DNA from: Humulus lupulus
Lineage: Eukaryota > Streptophyta > Magnoliopsida > Rosales > Cannabaceae
Length of the DNA: 64,000 bases
Direction: 5' to 3'
Assembly (NCBI RefSeq): GCF_963169125.1
Contig: NC_084798.1
Span: 199,573,481-199,637,480, forward strand
In this document: positions 60,062 through 64,000 of the stretch, piece by piece
Layout: every line of letters starts with the position of its first letter
Numbering within the stretch: the stretch's first letter is position 1
Program-made: the position numbers and the translations under genes
Notes under the pieces: generated by a model
Seen by the model: the letters and a program-made list of their open reading frames with translations, nothing else
Databases searched by the model: none
What the model was told of the DNA's origin: nothing

Positions 60062-61253
60062 GATAGCCTTTACACAATATATTGTGTTAGAAGAGTTACC
60101 ATTTAGACAGGTTGAGGGCGAGGGCTTCAAAAAATTTGTGAAAACTCTTCAACCTTGGTTTGTGATCCCTTCTCGAATGACTGTTGTAAGGGATGTTTTG
60201 AAGTTATATGAAAAAGAGAATGTGCCATTGAAAAATATTTTGAGCAATGAGAGGCTATCTATTACTACAGACACATGGACTTCCATCCAAAATATGAATG
60301 ACATGGCTATCACAAATCATCAGATTGATAATAATTGGACATACTAAAAAACAATTATTACATTTTGCCAAGTGATAGATCATAAAGGGGAAACTATTGG
60401 CAAAGAGATCGAGCGATGTCTGAATGATTGGGGTTTATCTAAGTTGTTTACCATTATGGTAGACAACACTTCCTCTAATGATTTTTCCATTCGGTACTTA
60501 AAGAAGAAGTTCAGAGAGAAAGAGAAAGGACTTATTTCGGAAGGAAAGTTCTTACAGATGATGTGTTGTGCTAATATAACAAACTTAATTGTTAGTGAAT
60601 GATTGAAGGAAAAACATGATTCCATTGCTGCAATTAGAAATGTTGTGAGATATGTTAGGTCTTCCCCTTCTAGGCTTATAACGTTTAAGGAATGTGTGAA
60701 AGAGGAAAGGTTCAAATGCAAAGGACTTCTCTGTTTAGATGTCCAAACAAGGTGGAACTCGACATTCCTCATGCTTAATTGTGCACTCAAATTTCAAAAG
60801 TCATTTGAAAGAATGGAAGGTGATGGAAATTATTCGAAATATTTTAATGAGGCTGACAAAGATGGGAAGCCAAAGGAGGGGCCACTATCCGAAAAACATT
60901 GGCAGGATGTGTCAGTTTTTGTGAGATTTTTGGAGACATTTTATGATGTAACATTGAAGTTTAGTGGGTTCATATACGTCACTGCCAATAAGTACTTCAT
61001 TGAAATGACTTAACATGCAACAAGAGTTGAATGACTTAACACTTGATGATGAGGAGGATGATTTGTTGCGTGGCATGGCAAATAATATGAAGCAGAAATA
61101 TGACAAGTATTGGGGAAAGCTTTATCAATGTAATGAGGCAAATCTGATTGCCTTGGTTCTTGACTCCAGATACATGCTTGATTATCTCCACCATCGCTTT
61201 AGTGCTATTCATGATGATGTAACGTGCACTATGATGGTTAATGGGGTAGAGCA
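60062..61253 (+). pseudogene. hAT (RICESLEEPER-type) transposase, central part, broken
   Basis: It continues the gene split at 34956: EELPFRQVEGEGFKKFVKTL, then the hAT catalytic region with ITTDTWTS (first acidic residue), FCQVIDHKGETIGKEIERCL, TIMVDNTSSND (second) and CLDVQTRWNSTFLML. The family's DUF4413-like stretch follows: FYDVTLKFSGFIYVTANKYF, then, after a +1 frame change at 61014, LRGMANNMKQKYDKYWGKLY. In-frame stops lie at 60345 and 60600. A copia LTR cuts the gene at 61254, so the third catalytic residue and the C-terminal dimerisation domain are not in the window. Confidence 0.92.
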
Positions 61254-63102
61254 TGTTAGGGTTTTATGCCCTAATTAAAACTCAATTTCTTTGTAATCTC
61301 ATTTATTATCAATAAAAGAATTGGATTCATTTTTTGACTTGGTCAATCACTTTGCTTGCATGTTTTATTTTCATGATAATTTGTTTAATATAAACTTCTA
61401 TTAAATCCCGAGCATATAGCTAATCATATTTATAGTGACGTAATCACAGTGGAATATAAATATGATTATATGTTCAAAATAAGTTAGTCCTAAGATTAGT
61501 CAGTGCACAGGATTTACACTGACTTGCCAATCCACGATATGATCTACTTGCAGTGTTATGTTCTTTCTAGAACATTAGCAAAGTAGATAAGATCGGATGT
61601 ATTTGTTACATCGGACTGGACTGATATTGACAGTAGATAGGATAAGTAAACATACCGCTATTATCTATTCTAGTCATATCATATAGTTGACCATAGGTCA
61701 ATTCAATCTCAATTTTGAGTGGTTAGTATTCTATCTGATTGTATTATTTGAGTTCTTTGACTTGTTCGTTACCAGCTTACCTTACAGACTAGCCCATACT
61801 TACATCTTGGGAACTCAGTAGTATAAATGAGTGAGAGTGTTAATCATAGATATGAACATCTATAGCTTCTGATGAAGAAGTGAAATTATGGTTTCCTTTT
61901 AGTTTGGTTCAAGGTGCTAAATGATAGAGATCTCATTTCAGTAATTAATATTAATTTACTGAAATATCATTTACAAGGAACTAAGTGTTTTTATGATAAA
62001 ATACAATGAGGGGTAAAACCGTATTTTAGTCCAATCTCATTGTAGACCGTCTATAGAGGATTGAGTGGCAATTATGGTTGTAACAATGTGATAATTAATA
62101 GCGTATCTATATTTTTTATAGAGCGTTCTATTAATTCAAGAGTGCAATTCTGAGTCTTTAGTGGAGTCACGAGGAATTAATAAGTTAGTAAATTTATTTG
62201 TTAGATTTATGATAACTTATTTGAGCTTGATTTCATAGGCCCATTTTCCCCACTGTACCTTTGATAAAATCATCTAGATAGTCTCAATTAATTGATTTAA
62301 TTATCAATTAGAATTATCAAAGTTGATCAGGTCAGTTTTGGATAGTTTCACAGAGTTATACAATTTAGAGAAGAAAAGAGAAATTAGGGCAGATTTATTA
62401 ATTAAGATAAATTGGTATCTAAATTAATAAATAAGTTTAAATCAAGGTTCAAATTATAAATAATTAATTTGATAAAGGATTTAAATAATTATTTAATTAA
62501 TTAAATCAATAGAAAATAATACAGTCCTTGATTTAAGTCCAATGGGCTTATAATCAAATGGGAAATTTCACAGGCCTAAAGCCCATGATAATTTTGACCT
62601 ATGGCTGTTAATTGGCTATTATTTTATTAATTAAATAAATGACCTAATTGAGTCTATAAAATGAATGTTAAGAGAGAGTTGAAAACACAAGACAAATCAA
62701 GTCACAAGTTGAAACACAAATTTCTTATAGGTTTTAGATTCTCTCTAAACATAAGTCATTTTCTAAGTCTTATTGTTCTTTTCTCTTCTTCGCTCTGTAT
62801 GTATCTCATGTGTTGAGAATTGACCACTCTAGTCTAGGTGATTCTAAGGATACTTTGAAAGGCTGTGAATAAAATTGAAGATCGGTTCAGTTTCTTGGTA
62901 ATACTCTGCGACATAAAGGATACAAGGGTTAGAGAAACTGAAGGAATGACTCTATTATTCCGCTACGTATAATGTAAGTATTCTTATCATTATTTCTCTT
63001 TGAATTCAATTTTAGAAACATGTTCTAGGTTATCTCATATTATTTTGTTTAATATTATATCTACATGAAAATAAATAAAGATCATGTATAAGTTTCCTAA
63101 CA
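61254..63102 (+). repeat. Ty1/copia 5' LTR (1.85 kb)
   Basis: It starts TGTTAGGGTTTTATGCCC and ends TTTCCTAACA, with a 7-bp terminal inverted repeat (TGTTAGG/CCTAACA). A TATA box, CTATAAAATG, lies near 62655 on the plus strand. A degenerate PBS, TGCCTCAGAGCC, follows at 63106, so this is a 5' LTR of a plus-strand element. It begins exactly where hAT transposase homology stops. The right target duplication is outside the window. Confidence 0.8.
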
Positions 63103-63736
63103 ACATGCCTCAGAGCCTTTGGTAATCTTTATTTTCATGCATGAACATGTTAAAATTTGAATTATTGATGTGTTGAGTAATTGGATGGATTTCATGATTT
63201 TATGAAGCATATTGAATTTTATGTGATTATTAGCAATATTAGGTTATTTTGTTATGTTTTCTATGCCATTAATTTTTATACATGCTTTATATTGTGTAAA
63301 AGATGGTAGAAATTAATTAGAAAATGGTTTTGGTTTGAAAAATTGCACAAAAAAAATTCCAATTTTTTTTCCTCTAGTTGTCAGTCGCACGTGTGGGTGC
63401 GCGCACATCACCCCAGCACCCCGTGCGCGTGACCCTCGGCGTCACCCCAACTGCGCGCGCGCAACCCTCGGTCATCACCCTAACGCACGTGCACATGCGC
63501 ACATCACCCAGCCACCCGCGCGCGTCCTTCTGCAGCCAGAAGCTTCTCTGCGCACGCACCAAGGCCAGGGTGAACAGTACCCGTCACCCAAAAAAAAATT
63601 GTTTAATTTTTTTTAACTTAAAGAAAATAAAATTGTGAAAATTAATTATTTATAATCAAAGCCAAAAATATCATATTTGTTTTATCATTTAAATTTTTTT
63701 TAAAAATAAGATATTTTTGTTGGTTGAGATTTAAAT
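63103..63736 (+). other. copia internal leader with a GC-rich block
   Basis: After the PBS the sequence is AT-rich and non-coding. An exception is about 63378-63590, a GC- and CpG-rich block with repeated GCGCGC and CATCACCC units. Frames across it look like low-complexity translation rather than a protein. No gag was recognised before the next LTR-like start. Confidence 0.55.
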
Positions 63737-64000
63737 TGTTGACGCGGTTTTTCGCCAATATTGAATAACGTAATAAGCTAGAATAAATTAGTGCTTAAGG
63801 ATAAACCATAATCAAGAAAATAACACTTAGGGATGCTAGAAATGAAATATCAAGAACACTTGTTTCTTTTTACGTGGTTCGGAGGCTAAAATCTCCCTAG
63901 TCCACGAGTCGATGTTATTACTGTATATCTCTCTATATTTTTGCAGAATATTTGCATTATAGAGAAAGAACCGAACCCCTTCCCTATCCAAGGTCTTGGT
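63737..64000 (+). repeat. Probable start of another LTR or repeat
   Basis: TGTTGACGCGGTTTTTCGCC has an LTR-like start. The stretch TTACGTGGTTCGGAGGCTAA near 63871 followed by CCACGAGTC is a motif I have seen in many plant repeats. The window ends before the other border, so the type is open. Confidence 0.4.

Noticed and set aside
63335..63638. Frames of 93 and 86 codons and an antisense 62
   Set aside because: They are products of the GCGCGC/CATCACCC repeat block and show no conserved domain character.

Overview
This window is eukaryotic and almost certainly from a eudicot plant. It is AT-rich, its one real gene has GT-AG introns, and plant LTR retrotransposon families, plant-type hAT transposase and Mutator-like termini fill the rest. 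The LTR families (ends TGTAACGCCC...CATTACA) remind me of Cannabaceae such as hop or hemp, but I could not check this.

Only one intact host gene is supported. It is a minus-strand, four-coding-exon gene (19949-21841) for an EIF1AD-like protein of about 171 residues, an S1/eIF1A-fold RNA-binding protein. It has a GC-rich 5' UTR exon and a TATA-like box near 23.26 kb. It sits in a roughly 8.5 kb AT-rich island (16.57-25.09 kb) that carries a non-autonomous Mutator-like element with a perfect 9-bp target duplication (17527-18804) and a small MITE (24317-24568).

Left of the island (1-16.57 kb) is a nest of old elements. A broken, intron-bearing antisense ORF of the Transposase_28 type (13.07-14.56 kb and 7.67-8.53 kb) is cut by a Ty1/copia LTR and a Ty3/gypsy LTR. 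It is followed by a hAT fragment, a minus-strand Ty3/gypsy element (LTR 3428-5824, degenerate PBS, zinc-knuckle gag) and another gypsy LTR at the window edge.

Right of the island (25.09-64 kb) is a deep nest. A copia remnant (RNase H end, 25.09-26.01 kb) is entered by an LTR-like sequence (from 26010). That sequence holds a solo LTR (27062-29430, TSD CTTTG) and a GC-rich repeat block, and it is entered by a RICESLEEPER-type hAT transposon (TIR near 33014). The hAT transposase is split by a 25.1 kb Ty3/gypsy (Tekay/Del-like) element, 34957-60061, with TSD GATAG. Its own interior has been invaded by a minus-strand LTR-internal-LTR-internal chain (38.8-52.7 kb). Two further solo LTRs sit inside that structure: 45894-47824 with TSD ACTAC, and 55293-57465 with TSD GGCAG. 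A copia LTR (61254-63102) cuts the hAT gene again.

No retroelement in view encodes an uninterrupted polyprotein. I found no CRISPR array, tRNA or rRNA. I do not see a convincing new gene system. The most interesting unexplained signal is a set of short perfect or near-perfect dyads of the form GAC..TA..GTC that recur at the same LTR position in several diverged families, with half-sites that change together. Other points worth a look are paired GCGATATATCGC palindromes in one solo LTR and splice-donor-like blocks conserved across the LTRs.
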